Assembly (NCBI GenBank): GCA_937900755.1
Contig: CALCDN010000059.1
Location: forward strand, 1 to 17,853
Source of the DNA: an uncultured Acetobacter sp.
GTDB lineage: Bacteria > Pseudomonadota > Alphaproteobacteria > Acetobacterales > Acetobacteraceae
Direction of reading: 5' to 3'
DNA: 17,853 nt
The notes under the pieces are model-generated. The model had not been told where the DNA came from, made no database searches, and saw only the letters and a program-made list of their open reading frames with translations. This document shows positions 6,349-13,678 of the stretch, one piece after another (the stretch's first letter is position 1; each line of letters opens with the position of its first letter). A program made the position numbers and the translations under genes.

Positions 6349-8160
6349 TCAGTAAACGCGCTTTTTGGGTGGGAAAACCTCGACATCGTCGGTCAGGGTT
6401 TTCATATGCACCGGACGATAGGTCAGCTTGACGCCGCCCTTGTCATCCAGCCACGAAACGGAATGTTTGAGCCATTCCTTGTCATCACGATCAGGGAAGT
6501 CATCGCGGGCATGCGCGCCACGGCTTTCGTGCCGGGCAAGGCCACTTTCAAGGGTGGCGGTTGCATTGGCCAGCAGGTTTTCAAACTCCAGCGCTTCCAT
6601 CAGGTCACTGTTCCAGATCAGTGAGCTGTCGGAAACGGACATGTCACCCAGACCACTCCAGATTTCATGGATCTTGTTCACGCCTTCCTGCAGGCTTTCC
6701 TGTGTGCGGAACACGGCGGCATGGGTCTGCATGTCACGCTGGAGGCGGTCACGCATGGCGGAGACCTTGGTCCCGCCCTTGGCGTAACGCAGCTTGTCCA
6801 GACGATCGAGAGCCGCTTCCCCAGCCCCTGCGGGCAGCGGGCGCACAAAGTCGGTCGGCTTGACCACTTCCGCCGCACGGCGGGCCGCCGCACGACCAAA
6901 CACGATCAGGTCGAGCAGGGAGTTGGTGCCAAGGCGGTTCGCACCATGCACGGATACGCAGGCCGCTTCGCCCACGGCCATCAGGCCCGGCACGATGGCG
7001 TCGGGGTTTTCCGCACTGGGGCGCACGACCTCGCCATGAATATTGGTGGGAATACCACCCATATTGTAATGCACGGTCGGCAGGACGGGCACAGGTTCCT
7101 TGGTGACGTCCACACCGGCGAAAATACGCGATGTTTCCAGAATACCCGGCAGGCGTTCATGCAGCAGATCGGAACCGAGATGTTCCAGATGCATCATGAT
7201 GTGGTCTTTTTTGGGACCACAGCCACGGCCTTCCTTGATCTCGATCGTCATGGCGCGGGACACCACATCGCGCGAGGCCAGGTCCTTGGCGGTGGGGGCA
7301 TAACGCTCCATGAAGCGCTCACCCTCGGAATTGGTCAGGTAGCCGCCTTCACCACGGCACCCCTCGGTCAGCAGGCAGCCCGCGGGGTAGATACCCGTGG
7401 GGTGGAACTGAACGAATTCCATATCCTGCGTGGGCAGGCCGGCACGCATGACCATGCCGTTGCCATCACCCGTACAGGTATGGGCGGATGTGCAGGACTG
7501 GTAGGCGCGGCCGTAACCGCCCGTGGCCAGCACCACCGTTTTGGCGTTGAAGCGATGGATCGTGCCATCGTCCTGGCACCAGGCCATGACACCACGGCAT
7601 GCGCCCTCATCATCCATGATCAGGTCGATGGCGAAGTATTCGACAAAGAACTCGACATTATGCTTGAGGCACTGCTGGTACAGCGTGTGCAGAATGGCGT
7701 GGCCCGTGCGGTCGGCGGCAGCGCAGGCGCGGGGCACAGGTGCCTTGCCAAAATCGCTCATATGGCCACCAAAGGGGCGCTGGTAGATTTTACCCTCTTC
7801 CGTGCGGGAGAAGGGCACACCAAAATGCTCCAGTTCCTGCACGGCGGGCACGGCCTCGCGCACCATGAACTCGATGGCGTCCTGGTCGCCCAGCCAGTCA
7901 GACCCCTTTACGGTGTCGTACATGTGCCAGCGCCAGTTATCCTCGGCCATGTTGCCAAGGGAGGCACCAATGCCACCCTGCGCGGCCACGGTGTGGCTGC
8001 GGGTGGGGAAAACCTTGGTAATGCAGGCCGTGCTCAGGCCAGCGGCCCCCATGCCCAGCGTTGCACGCAGGCCCGAACCACCTGCACCCACGACCACGAC
8101 ATCGTATGCGTGATCAACAATCCGGTAAGCTCCCCGAGAAGGAGAGGAATTGGCATTCAT
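6349..8160 (-). CDS. sdhA: Succinate dehydrogenase flavoprotein subunit
   Basis: This catalytic subunit of complex II oxidises succinate to fumarate. The 603-residue protein shows the FAD dinucleotide motif VVGAGGSG (23-30) and the covalent-flavin site SHTVAAQGG with His56. Active-site residues match E. coli SdhA H242, R286, H354 and R399: His253 (FHPTG), Arg297 (SRDVVSR), His364 (VHYNMGG) and Arg409 (GANRLG). The C-terminus ends in the usual R-P-V-H...PPKKRVY. The ATG at 8160 is preceded by GGGAG about 10 bases upstream. It is separated from sdhD by about 116 bp, unusually long within this operon, and from sdhB by 24 bp. All catalytic residues are present, so it should be active. Confidence 0.98.
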   Translation of the reverse strand: MNANSSPSRGAYRIVDHAYDVVVVGAGGSGLRATLGMGAAGLSTACITKVFPTRSHTVAAQGGIGASLGNMAEDNWRWHMYDTVKGSDWLGDQDAIEFMVREAVPAVQELEHFGVPFSRTEEGKIYQRPFGGHMSDFGKAPVPRACAAADRTGHAILHTLYQQCLKHNVEFFVEYFAIDLIMDDEGACRGVMAWCQDDGTIHRFNAKTVVLATGGYGRAYQSCTSAHTCTGDGNGMVMRAGLPTQDMEFVQFHPTGIYPAGCLLTEGCRGEGGYLTNSEGERFMERYAPTAKDLASRDVVSRAMTIEIKEGRGCGPKKDHIMMHLEHLGSDLLHERLPGILETSRIFAGVDVTKEPVPVLPTVHYNMGGIPTNIHGEVVRPSAENPDAIVPGLMAVGEAACVSVHGANRLGTNSLLDLIVFGRAAARRAAEVVKPTDFVRPLPAGAGEAALDRLDKLRYAKGGTKVSAMRDRLQRDMQTHAAVFRTQESLQEGVNKIHEIWSGLGDMSVSDSSLIWNSDLMEALEFENLLANATATLESGLARHESRGAHARDDFPDRDDKEWLKHSVSWLDDKGGVKLTYRPVHMKTLTDDVEVFPPKKRVY

Positions 8161-8276
8161 CGTGACGGCGCTCCCATATGCGTTCGGCCTGTCAGTCGTT
8201 CAGGTTCATGCCACCGCGTATCCGACCTGTTCCGTCGGCGGCACAAGGCTCTTTTATACTTGGGCAGGTGCCCGGC
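8161..8276. other. Intercistronic gap sdhD-sdhA
   Basis: This 116-bp gap lies inside an otherwise compact operon. It holds the sdhA ribosome binding site and a weak 5-bp inverted repeat (CCGAC/GTCGG on the minus strand). I see no terminator and no supported small ORF. An internal promoter or RNA-processing site is possible but not shown. Confidence 0.3.
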
Positions 8277-8690
8277 TTACTTGCCGGAACCGCTCCGCAC
8301 CACAAGCTTGATCACGGCGAACACGCCAAGCAGCCCCATAAGGGACGTGCCAATCTTGATCAGCAAACGGGTGGGCAGGTGCGCCTTGCCGTGCACGTAG
8401 TCATCCACGATCACCTGCAGGCCAACCTGCGCGTGGTAGAACGTGGTAATGATGAGTGCCGCCAGCATGGTGGCGTTAACGGGCTTGCCGCCCCATTTAA
8501 CTACCTCGGCATGGTCCGCCCCGCCAAGGCGGAACATCTGCACCACAAACCATGTGGAAAGCGGCAGCAGGCTTGCAGCGGAAACACGCTCGGCCCACCA
8601 GTGGCTCACGCCCGAGTGCCCGGCACCCAGGCCGCGTGCACGCCCAAGCTGGGAGCGCATGACTTCAATATGAGGAACAGAAGCGTTCAT
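8277..8690 (-). CDS. sdhD: Succinate dehydrogenase membrane anchor subunit
   Basis: This 137-residue membrane subunit anchors complex II and helps bind heme b and ubiquinone. Three hydrophobic segments lie at about 39-53, 72-94 and 109-131. The family signature HAQVGLQVIVDDYVH (86-100) supplies the heme-ligand candidate His86 and the Asp-Tyr pair (97-98) near the quinone. I chose ATG 8690, giving MNASVPHIEV. A longer reading from 8735 adds 15 residues overlapping sdhC and is unlikely. GGAAGG lies about 10 bases upstream. The start is only 2 bp beyond the sdhC stop, so the two are co-translated in sequence. Confidence 0.95.
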   Translation of the reverse strand: MNASVPHIEVMRSQLGRARGLGAGHSGVSHWWAERVSAASLLPLSTWFVVQMFRLGGADHAEVVKWGGKPVNATMLAALIITTFYHAQVGLQVIVDDYVHGKAHLPTRLLIKIGTSLMGLLGVFAVIKLVVRSGSGK

Positions 8691-8692
8691 GA

Positions 8693-9166
8693 TCAGGACA
8701 CCTTCCCGGCTTTGGCGCGTTTGCTTCTGCGGCAACCCGCCACAGCGAGCAGGGCGACGGCCAGCACGGTGCTCACACCCGCTGTAACACCCACCGCCAC
8801 TGGGCCATCCTTGTTCAGCTCTTCCTTGTCATACCGGTAGCCCGCATCCCAGATGAGATGCCGGATGCCACCGACCGTGTGGTAAACGACCGAAGCCAGC
8901 CAGCCCACCAGCACAAGCTGGCCCAGCGGGTTGCCCGTTACCTTGCGCGCCGTGGCAAAAGCCTTTGGCCCTTTGGCCGCGGCACCAAGCCAGAAAACGC
9001 CCAGTGCGGCACCGGCCGTGGCGATCACTCCCGTGATTCGATTCGAAATGGAAAGAACCATGGAAAGCCGGTAACGGTACACTTGCAAATGCGGCGACAT
9101 GGGCCGCTGGATCAGTGTGCCGTCACTTCGGCTCCCTACATAGAGGGCCTTACGGATATCCTGCAT
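8693..9166 (-). CDS. sdhC: Succinate dehydrogenase cytochrome b556 subunit
   Basis: This membrane subunit of complex II carries heme b and part of the ubiquinone pocket. The 157 residues include the signature RPMSPHLQVYRYRLSMVLSI (21-40), three hydrophobic spans (about 34-61, 81-104 and 121-144), and YHTVGGIRHLIWD (95-107), where His96 corresponds to the heme ligand H84 of E. coli SdhC. Ser39 and Arg43 match the quinone-site S27 and R31. However, the usual His between them (E. coli H30) is Asn42, a possible change in the quinone or proton path. A short basic C-terminal tail follows the last span. The start ATG 9166 has CGAGG 6 bases upstream. It is the first gene of sdhCDAB; the promoter must lie in 9167-9303. 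Confidence 0.95.
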   Translation of the reverse strand: MQDIRKALYVGSRSDGTLIQRPMSPHLQVYRYRLSMVLSISNRITGVIATAGAALGVFWLGAAAKGPKAFATARKVTGNPLGQLVLVGWLASVVYHTVGGIRHLIWDAGYRYDKEELNKDGPVAVGVTAGVSTVLAVALLAVAGCRRSKRAKAGKVS

Positions 9167-9303
9167 TGTCAGCCTCGTACCCCGTGTCTATCCCTGAGTG
9201 CTGGTTGCATCCAGCGTTTTGCATCGTTTTTGTCCTACGCCCCGCGCCTCGGCCCGGTCAATTCAACGGATCAACACGAGACCGAGAGGGGGAGGATTCT
9301 CAC
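9167..9303 (-). promoter_or_regulatory. asd-sdhC intergenic, presumed sdh promoter region
   Basis: This 137-bp stretch must hold the sdhCDAB promoter, unless sdh is read through from asd, since no hairpin-plus-T terminator was found after asd. On the minus strand a TTGACC with 17-bp spacing to GTAGGA is the best but poor promoter candidate. No recognisable operator was found. Confidence 0.3.
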
Positions 9304-10326
9304 TCAGGCGTGTCTGGGCAGAAGGTCGAGCGCGATCATGGTTTCAGCGATCTGAACCGCGTTAAGAGCCGCACCTTTCCGCAGATTATCGGCAACACAC
9401 CAGAAGGCCAGGCCATGGGGCACGGTCGGGTCGACACGAAGGCGTGACACGTAGGTCGCATCCTCTCCCACACACTCAAGCGGGGTCACATACCCGCCAT
9501 CCTCGCGCTGGTCGAGCAGCACAACACCCTCGGACTCCCGCAGGGCCTCGCGTGCGCGCTCAAGGTCCACAGGCTCGGCAAACTCGGCGATAACGGCTTC
9601 GGAATGGCCGACAAACACCGGCACGCGCACGCAGGTGGCCAGCACCTCTACCTCGGGATCGAGAATTTTTTTGGTCTCGACTCGCATTTTCCATTCCTCC
9701 TTGGTCGCGCCGTCATCCATGAAGCGGTCGATCTGGGGAATACAGTTGAACGCGATCTGCTTCTGGAACTGCTCGATCCTGGGCGGGTCGTTCACAAAGC
9801 TGCCACGGGTCTGGGAGAACAGCTCGTCCATGCCGTCCTTGCCCGCGCCGGACACGGCCTGGTACGTGGAGACCACCACCCGCTTGAGGGTAAACAGGTC
9901 GTGCAGGGGCTTGAGCGCCACCACCATCTGGATGGTCGAGCAGTTGGGGTTGGCGATGATGTTGCGCTTCATGTCCTTGAGGGCCAGCGGATTGACCTCG
10001 GGCACCACCAGCGGCACGTCCGGCTCCATGCGGAAATGGGATGTGTTGTCGATGACAACGCAGCCAGCCTTGGCGGCAATGGGTGCGTATTTGGCGGACA
10101 CAGCGCCACCGGGGGAGAACAGCCCCACATCCCAGCCCTTGAAATCAAAGGTTTCAAGGTTCTGTACTTTCAGAACGCGATCCCCAAAGGACACTTCACG
10201 TCCTGTCGAGCGGGGGGAGGCCAGTGCGACAATATCATCCACCGGGAATTCCCGTTCGGCCAGTGTCTTGAGGATTTCCCGTCCCACCGCACCTGTCGCG
10301 CCTACAACAGCAACCCGATAACCCAT
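9304..10326 (-). CDS. asd: Aspartate-semialdehyde dehydrogenase
   Basis: This enzyme reduces aspartyl-4-phosphate with NADPH to aspartate-semialdehyde, the branch point to lysine/diaminopimelate, threonine and methionine, so it is normally essential for the cell wall. The 340-residue protein starts with the nucleotide-binding VVGATGAVG (7-15). The catalytic Cys129 is in NPNCSTIQ, and the family's YQAVSGAG (155-162) and VRVPVFVGHSE (233-243, His241) follow. ATG 10326 has AAAGGTGG about 4 bases upstream. The gene is alone and divergent from pntA1. Its leader carries several hairpins (10370-10493). No clear terminator follows it before the sdh promoter region. Confidence 0.98.
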   Translation of the reverse strand: MGYRVAVVGATGAVGREILKTLAEREFPVDDIVALASPRSTGREVSFGDRVLKVQNLETFDFKGWDVGLFSPGGAVSAKYAPIAAKAGCVVIDNTSHFRMEPDVPLVVPEVNPLALKDMKRNIIANPNCSTIQMVVALKPLHDLFTLKRVVVSTYQAVSGAGKDGMDELFSQTRGSFVNDPPRIEQFQKQIAFNCIPQIDRFMDDGATKEEWKMRVETKKILDPEVEVLATCVRVPVFVGHSEAVIAEFAEPVDLERAREALRESEGVVLLDQREDGGYVTPLECVGEDATYVSRLRVDPTVPHGLAFWCVADNLRKGAALNAVQIAETMIALDLLPRHA

Positions 10327-10369
10327 AATCCACCTTTGATTCAGAGCACGTTAGAAAACAGCAAAACGC

Positions 10370-10493
10370 TCCCCCTCATAAAGAGGGGGAAAGGCGTTCG
10401 GTCGCGCGAACCCTAGACCATTCCGCTTGCAAATGGAATTGCTCGGCCTGCGCTTTACCACCCTGCGCGCGCGGCTGCGCCGTGGCAGGGTGG
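10370..10493 (-). other. Cluster of hairpins in the asd leader
   Basis: Four inverted repeats follow one another. The first has an 8-bp perfect stem, 10370-10377 with 10383-10390, loop of 5. The second is GTTCG (10396-10400) with CGAAC (10407-10411). The third is CCATT (10418-10422) with AATGG (10432-10436). The fourth is CCACCCTGC (10458-10466) with GCAGGGTGG (10485-10493), enclosing an inner CGGC/GCCG stem. Transcribed toward asd, the last hairpin met is the GC-rich 8-bp one, followed by the T-rich GCGTTTTGCTGTTTT. This could be a structured leader, an attenuator or a small RNA. I match it to no known riboswitch. Confidence 0.45.
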
Positions 10494-10610
10494 CCCATGG
10501 CGCGCACATGCCAGAAGGTTCGGGGCCTATGTGAAGAAATGCTGCCTGAAACTTATTTATAAAGTGCAATAATGAAAAAAATATTTTTATATCCTGTGTG
10601 AAAGGTTTCT

Positions 10611-10624
10611 TTGACGCATATCAA
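10611..10624 (+). promoter_or_regulatory. FNR-type operator upstream of pntA1
   Basis: TTGACGCATATCAA matches the FNR/CRP-family consensus TTGAT-N4-ATCAA at 9 of 10 specified bases. It sits in AT-rich DNA 121 bp before the pntA1 GTG. FNR-type regulators (GoxR, FnrG) are known in acetic acid bacteria. Activation from near -41 would place the start of transcription near 10659; this is inferred, and the -10 hexamer is not clear. Confidence 0.55.
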
Positions 10625-10638
10625 TGCAACCTTTTTCA

Positions 10639-10655
10639 GATATGCTTGTCATATC
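10639..10655. repeat. Perfect dyad GATATG-N5-CATATC
   Basis: Six-base perfect arms with a 5-base spacer (CTTGT) lie 14 bp after the FNR-like box, just where the pntA1 promoter core or start would be. It could be an operator for another regulator. The binder is unknown. Confidence 0.45.
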
Positions 10656-10744
10656 AACCAGAAGAAGTTGTGGAGGAAGACCGTTCTTATACCCCGCCAT
10701 CCCGGTCCCTCCTCACCCCATACAGAATGCATTGGGAAAAGAAC

Positions 10745-11893
10745 GTGACCGTTAAAATTGCCATCCTGAAGGAAACGCTGCCCGACGAACGCCGGGTCGC
10801 CATGATTCCCGCGGTAGCACAGCGCATAGCCAAGCTTGGGGCAAATCTTGTTCTGGAGCAGGGAGCGGGAAGTGCTGCAACCTACACAGACGATGCCTAC
10901 ACAAAGGCGCAGGTAACCCAGGAGCCCGATATCGGGAAGCTGGTTGCGGATGCGGACATCGTGCTGGCCGTCCAACCCCCCTCGGTCGAAACCGTGAAAA
11001 AAATGAAGCCCGGCACCCTGCTGGTCTCCTTCATCTACGCCCAGACACAGCCCGATCTGGTCAAGGCATTGCGCGATGGCAAGATCACCACCTTCGCCAT
11101 GGAACTCATCCCCCGCATCAGCCGTGCGCAGGCCATGGACGCCCTTTCCAGCCAGGCCGCCCTTGCGGGGTACTACGCCCCCCTGCTGGGCAGCGTTCAC
11201 ATGCAGAAAATCCTGCCCATGATGACCACCGCCGGGGGCTCGCTGCGCGCCGCGCGCGTGCTGGTCATGGGGCTGGGTGTTGCGGGCCTGCAGGCACTGG
11301 CCACCGCACACCGCCTTGGCGCGGTATGCGAAGGCTATGACGTGCGGCCCGAAACCAAGGAAGAAGCGGAATCCGTGGGCGCCAAGTTCGTGGATACAGG
11401 CATTGATGCGCGCGGGACGGGCGGCTACGCCCGTGAACTGACCGCCGATGAAAAAGCCAAGGTCCGCGCCACCCTTTCGCAGCATATCGCACAGGCGGAC
11501 CTGATTATTACCACAGCCGCCGTGCCCGGCCGCAAGGCCCCGCGCCTGATTGACGCCGAACAGCTTGCGGGCATGAAGGAAGGCTCCGTCGTGGTGGACA
11601 TGGGTGCTCCCAACGGCGGCAACTGTGAAGGCACCAAGGCGGGTGAGACCGTCAAGGTTGGTCCCGTGGTCATGGTTGGCCCGACCAACCTGCCCTCCAG
11701 CCTGGCCGCGCAGGCGAGCGAACTGTATGCCAAAAACATCTACAACCTGCTTGAGCAGGTTCTGCATGATGGTGTGCTCAAGCCCGATTTCACGGACGAA
11801 GTCATAACCGGCACCACCCTGACCCACGATGGCAAGATCACCAACGCCGCCATCCTCAAGGTCATCGAAGGCACACCAGCGGAGAAAGCATAA
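10745..11893 (+). CDS. pntA1: NAD(P) transhydrogenase subunit alpha, part 1 (NAD-binding domain I)
   Basis: This soluble domain I of proton-translocating transhydrogenase binds NAD(H) and exchanges hydride with NADP(H) on PntB. The protein is 382 residues, as in the split Rhodospirillum-type enzyme. It starts VKIAILKETLPDERRVAM (3-20), has the conserved RISRAQAMDALSSQA (124-138), the NAD fold GLGVAG (176-181), and GYDVRPETKEEAESVGAKF (197-215). I chose GTG 10745 (GGGAAAAG upstream) because homologues begin at this strand. The reading frame is open back to 10598 but the extra 49 residues look non-coding. The stop overlaps the pntA2 ATG (TAATG). The operon likely supplies NADPH using the proton gradient, and an FNR-like box upstream suggests redox-linked control. 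Confidence 0.95.
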   Translation: MTVKIAILKETLPDERRVAMIPAVAQRIAKLGANLVLEQGAGSAATYTDDAYTKAQVTQEPDIGKLVADADIVLAVQPPSVETVKKMKPGTLLVSFIYAQTQPDLVKALRDGKITTFAMELIPRISRAQAMDALSSQAALAGYYAPLLGSVHMQKILPMMTTAGGSLRAARVLVMGLGVAGLQALATAHRLGAVCEGYDVRPETKEEAESVGAKFVDTGIDARGTGGYARELTADEKAKVRATLSQHIAQADLIITTAAVPGRKAPRLIDAEQLAGMKEGSVVVDMGAPNGGNCEGTKAGETVKVGPVVMVGPTNLPSSLAAQASELYAKNIYNLLEQVLHDGVLKPDFTDEVITGTTLTHDGKITNAAILKVIEGTPAEKA

Positions 11894-12219
11894 TGGATTC
11901 CGTAACATCCATGACCTTCATTATCGCCCTCTACATCTTCATGCTGGCCGCGTTTACCGGCTACGTGGTGATTAGCCGGGTGCCCTCCATCTTGCATACG
12001 CCCCTCATGTCGGGCTCCAACTTCATCCACGGCATCGTGGTGGTTGGCGCGCTGGACGCCCTGTTCAACGCCACCACGCTCACGGGGCAGATTATCGGGT
12101 TTGTCGGCGTTTTTCTGGGTGCGGGTAACGTCATGGGCGGCTACGTCGTGACCGACCGCATGCTGGCCATGTTCCGCCCGAGCCAGAAACAGACACCAGA
12201 GAAAAAAGGCCAGCAGTAA
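11893..12219 (+). CDS. pntA2: NAD(P) transhydrogenase subunit alpha, part 2 (membrane segment)
   Basis: This short membrane protein of 108 residues forms the alpha-subunit part of domain II, the proton channel. Hydrophobic spans lie at about 8-27, 43-58 and 60-82. The family signature F-x-S-G..F-x-H-G-I-V-V-V-G-A-L matches SGSNFIHGIVVVGAL (40-54), and GAGNVMGGYVVTDRML (76-91) is typical. A charged, Lys/Gln-rich tail faces the cytosol. GCGGAGAAAG lies about 8 bases before ATG 11893, which overlaps the pntA1 stop. pntB starts 1 base after its stop. The split of PntA into two genes is the normal alphaproteobacterial arrangement, not a frameshift. Confidence 0.95.
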   Translation: MDSVTSMTFIIALYIFMLAAFTGYVVISRVPSILHTPLMSGSNFIHGIVVVGALDALFNATTLTGQIIGFVGVFLGAGNVMGGYVVTDRMLAMFRPSQKQTPEKKGQQ

Positions 12220-12220
12220 C

Positions 12221-13636
12221 ATGTTTATCGAATACATTGTTGGTCTGAGCGGACTGATCGCCGCGGGCCTGTTCATTTACGGGCTCAAGGCCATGTCCTC
12301 CCCCGTAACCGCCGTGTCGGGCATTGTCACCGCAGGCTACGGCATGGTGTTTGTGGTTGGCGCCACATTCCTCAACCTGTTCAACGTCAGCCCCGATGCG
12401 CGCCCGCATCTTCTGGTCAATGTGGCCCTGGCCGTTGTGGCCCTGCTGCTGGGCTGCCTGTGGACCGGTTGGCGCGGCCGCACGGTGCAGATGACCGCCA
12501 TGCCGCAGATGGTGGCCATCTTCAACGGCATGGGGGGTGGTTCGGCCGCATGCCTTGCCGCGGTCAGCCTTCTGTCCGACCATGCCACATCCGGCCTGCA
12601 CCTGAGCGTGACCATTGTGGGCGCGCTTATTGGCTGTATCTCCTTTACCGGCTCGATCATTGCGTGGGCCAAGCTTGACGGGCGGATGAGAAAGCCCGTG
12701 CGCTTTGGCGGGCAGCGTATTTTCAACCTGGCCCTGTTCCTGATCGCGCTTGCACTGGGCGCGCTTGCGGTCATGCAGTATGGCACCCCCGAAGGCGTGC
12801 TGCCCGGTATTCTGTTCTTTGGCGCGGCCCTGCTGTTTGGCATCTGCATGACCCTTCCCATTGGTGGGGCGGACATGCCGGTGGTGATCTCGCTCTACAA
12901 CGCCTTTACCGGCCTTGCCGTGGGCCTTGAAGGCTACGTGATGGGCAACCCCGCCCTCATGATCGCGGGTATGGTCGTGGGCTCGGCAGGCACGCTGCTG
13001 ACCGCGTTGATGGCCAAGGCCATGAACCGCTCGCTCACCAACGTGCTGTTCAGCAACTTCGGGGACACGACCAGCACCGCCAAAGGCCCTGAAGGGGAAA
13101 TGAAATCCGCCGATCCGTCGGATGCCGCCACCTCCATGCGTTACGCCTCGAGCGTGATTATTGTGCCCGGCTATGGCCTGGCCGTGGCGCAGGCGCAGCA
13201 GAAGCTGTACGAATTTGTTAAAATGCTTGTGGCCGATGGTGTGGATGTCAAGTTCGCCATCCATCCCGTGGCGGGCCGCATGCCGGGGCACATGAACGTG
13301 CTGCTGGCCGAAGCTGGCGTTCCATACGACATGATTTACGATATGGACGATATTAACGACAGCTTCGCCACCACCGACGTCGCCCTGATCATTGGTGCGA
13401 ACGACGTGGTCAACCCCGAAGCCCTGACCGACAAGTCCTCCCCCATTTATGGCATGCCTATCCTGAACGCTTACAAGTCGCGTCAGGTGTTTGTCATCAA
13501 ACGCGGGTCTGGCACGGGGTATTCGGGCGTGCAGAACCCGCTGTTCTTCCAGAAGAACTGCACCATGGTCTTTGGGGATGCACAGGCCGTGCTCTCCAAA
13601 ATGGTCGAAGCTGTTAAAGCGCTCGGCACAGCCTGA
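12221..13636 (+). CDS. pntB: NAD(P) transhydrogenase subunit beta
   Basis: This subunit holds most of the proton channel (domain II) and the NADP(H)-binding domain III. It has 471 residues. Many hydrophobic spans occupy about 1-265, then comes a soluble linker and domain III (about 300-471) with GYGLAVAQAQ (317-326), HPVAGRMPGHMNVLLAEAGV (348-367), GANDVVNPEA (392-401) and the NADP-phosphate loop K427-R428. Asn102 stands where E. coli has the channel His91, as in other alphaproteobacteria. The loop after KR reads GSGTGYSG, compared with SMNTGYAG in E. coli, a mild departure. AAAGG lies upstream of ATG 12221. It is the third gene of the pnt operon, followed by a terminator at 13644-13678. Confidence 0.97.
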   Translation: MFIEYIVGLSGLIAAGLFIYGLKAMSSPVTAVSGIVTAGYGMVFVVGATFLNLFNVSPDARPHLLVNVALAVVALLLGCLWTGWRGRTVQMTAMPQMVAIFNGMGGGSAACLAAVSLLSDHATSGLHLSVTIVGALIGCISFTGSIIAWAKLDGRMRKPVRFGGQRIFNLALFLIALALGALAVMQYGTPEGVLPGILFFGAALLFGICMTLPIGGADMPVVISLYNAFTGLAVGLEGYVMGNPALMIAGMVVGSAGTLLTALMAKAMNRSLTNVLFSNFGDTTSTAKGPEGEMKSADPSDAATSMRYASSVIIVPGYGLAVAQAQQKLYEFVKMLVADGVDVKFAIHPVAGRMPGHMNVLLAEAGVPYDMIYDMDDINDSFATTDVALIIGANDVVNPEALTDKSSPIYGMPILNAYKSRQVFVIKRGSGTGYSGVQNPLFFQKNCTMVFGDAQAVLSKMVEAVKALGTA

Positions 13637-13643
13637 GGGCGGA

Positions 13644-13678
13644 CGGGAGGGAACCAGACGGTCCCTCCCGTTTTTTTT
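13644..13678 (+). terminator. Terminator after pntB, directly abutting the adh ribosome binding site
   Basis: The stem CGGGAGGGA (13644-13652) pairs perfectly with TCCCTCCCG (13662-13670) and is followed by eight T (13671-13678). It starts 7 bp after the pntB stop. Only 23 bases separate the T-run from the next ATG, which leaves no room for a separate promoter. Part of the T-run can also pair with AACAAAA at 13685-13691. Confidence 0.9.

Larger units (their letters stand above)
10327..10744. other. Divergent control region asd / pntA1 (418 bp, no gene)
   Basis: The half nearest asd (about 10370-10500) is GC-rich and packed with inverted repeats. The half nearest pntA1 (about 10545-10660) is strikingly AT-rich, with A and T tracts such as the 14-base AAAAAAATATTTTT (10575-10588), an FNR-like box and a second dyad. 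No protein gene is supported; the minus-strand ORF at 10351-10569 starts with TTG, lacks a ribosome binding site and overlaps the hairpins. Confidence 0.6.

Noticed and set aside
6667..8400. 577-codon plus-strand open frame antisense to sdhA and into sdhD
   Set aside because: It is antisense to intact sdhA with all catalytic residues in place; its composition is typical of a shadow frame and no motif is recognised.
10351..10569. 72-codon minus-strand ORF in the asd-pntA1 gap
   Set aside because: It has a TTG start without a ribosome binding site, runs through the inverted repeats and is rich in Arg/Pro with no recognisable domain.
10598..10744. Longer N-terminus for PntA1 from 10598 or from ATG 10727
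   Set aside because: The extra residues are unlike the family, cover the FNR-like box and dyad, and lack a ribosome binding site; GTG 10745 has one and fits the family start.
11891..11895. Possible frameshift splitting pntA into two genes
   Set aside because: Separate pntA1 and pntA2 genes with overlapping stop/start are the normal arrangement in Rhodospirillum-type alphaproteobacterial transhydrogenases, and pntA2 has its own ribosome binding site.
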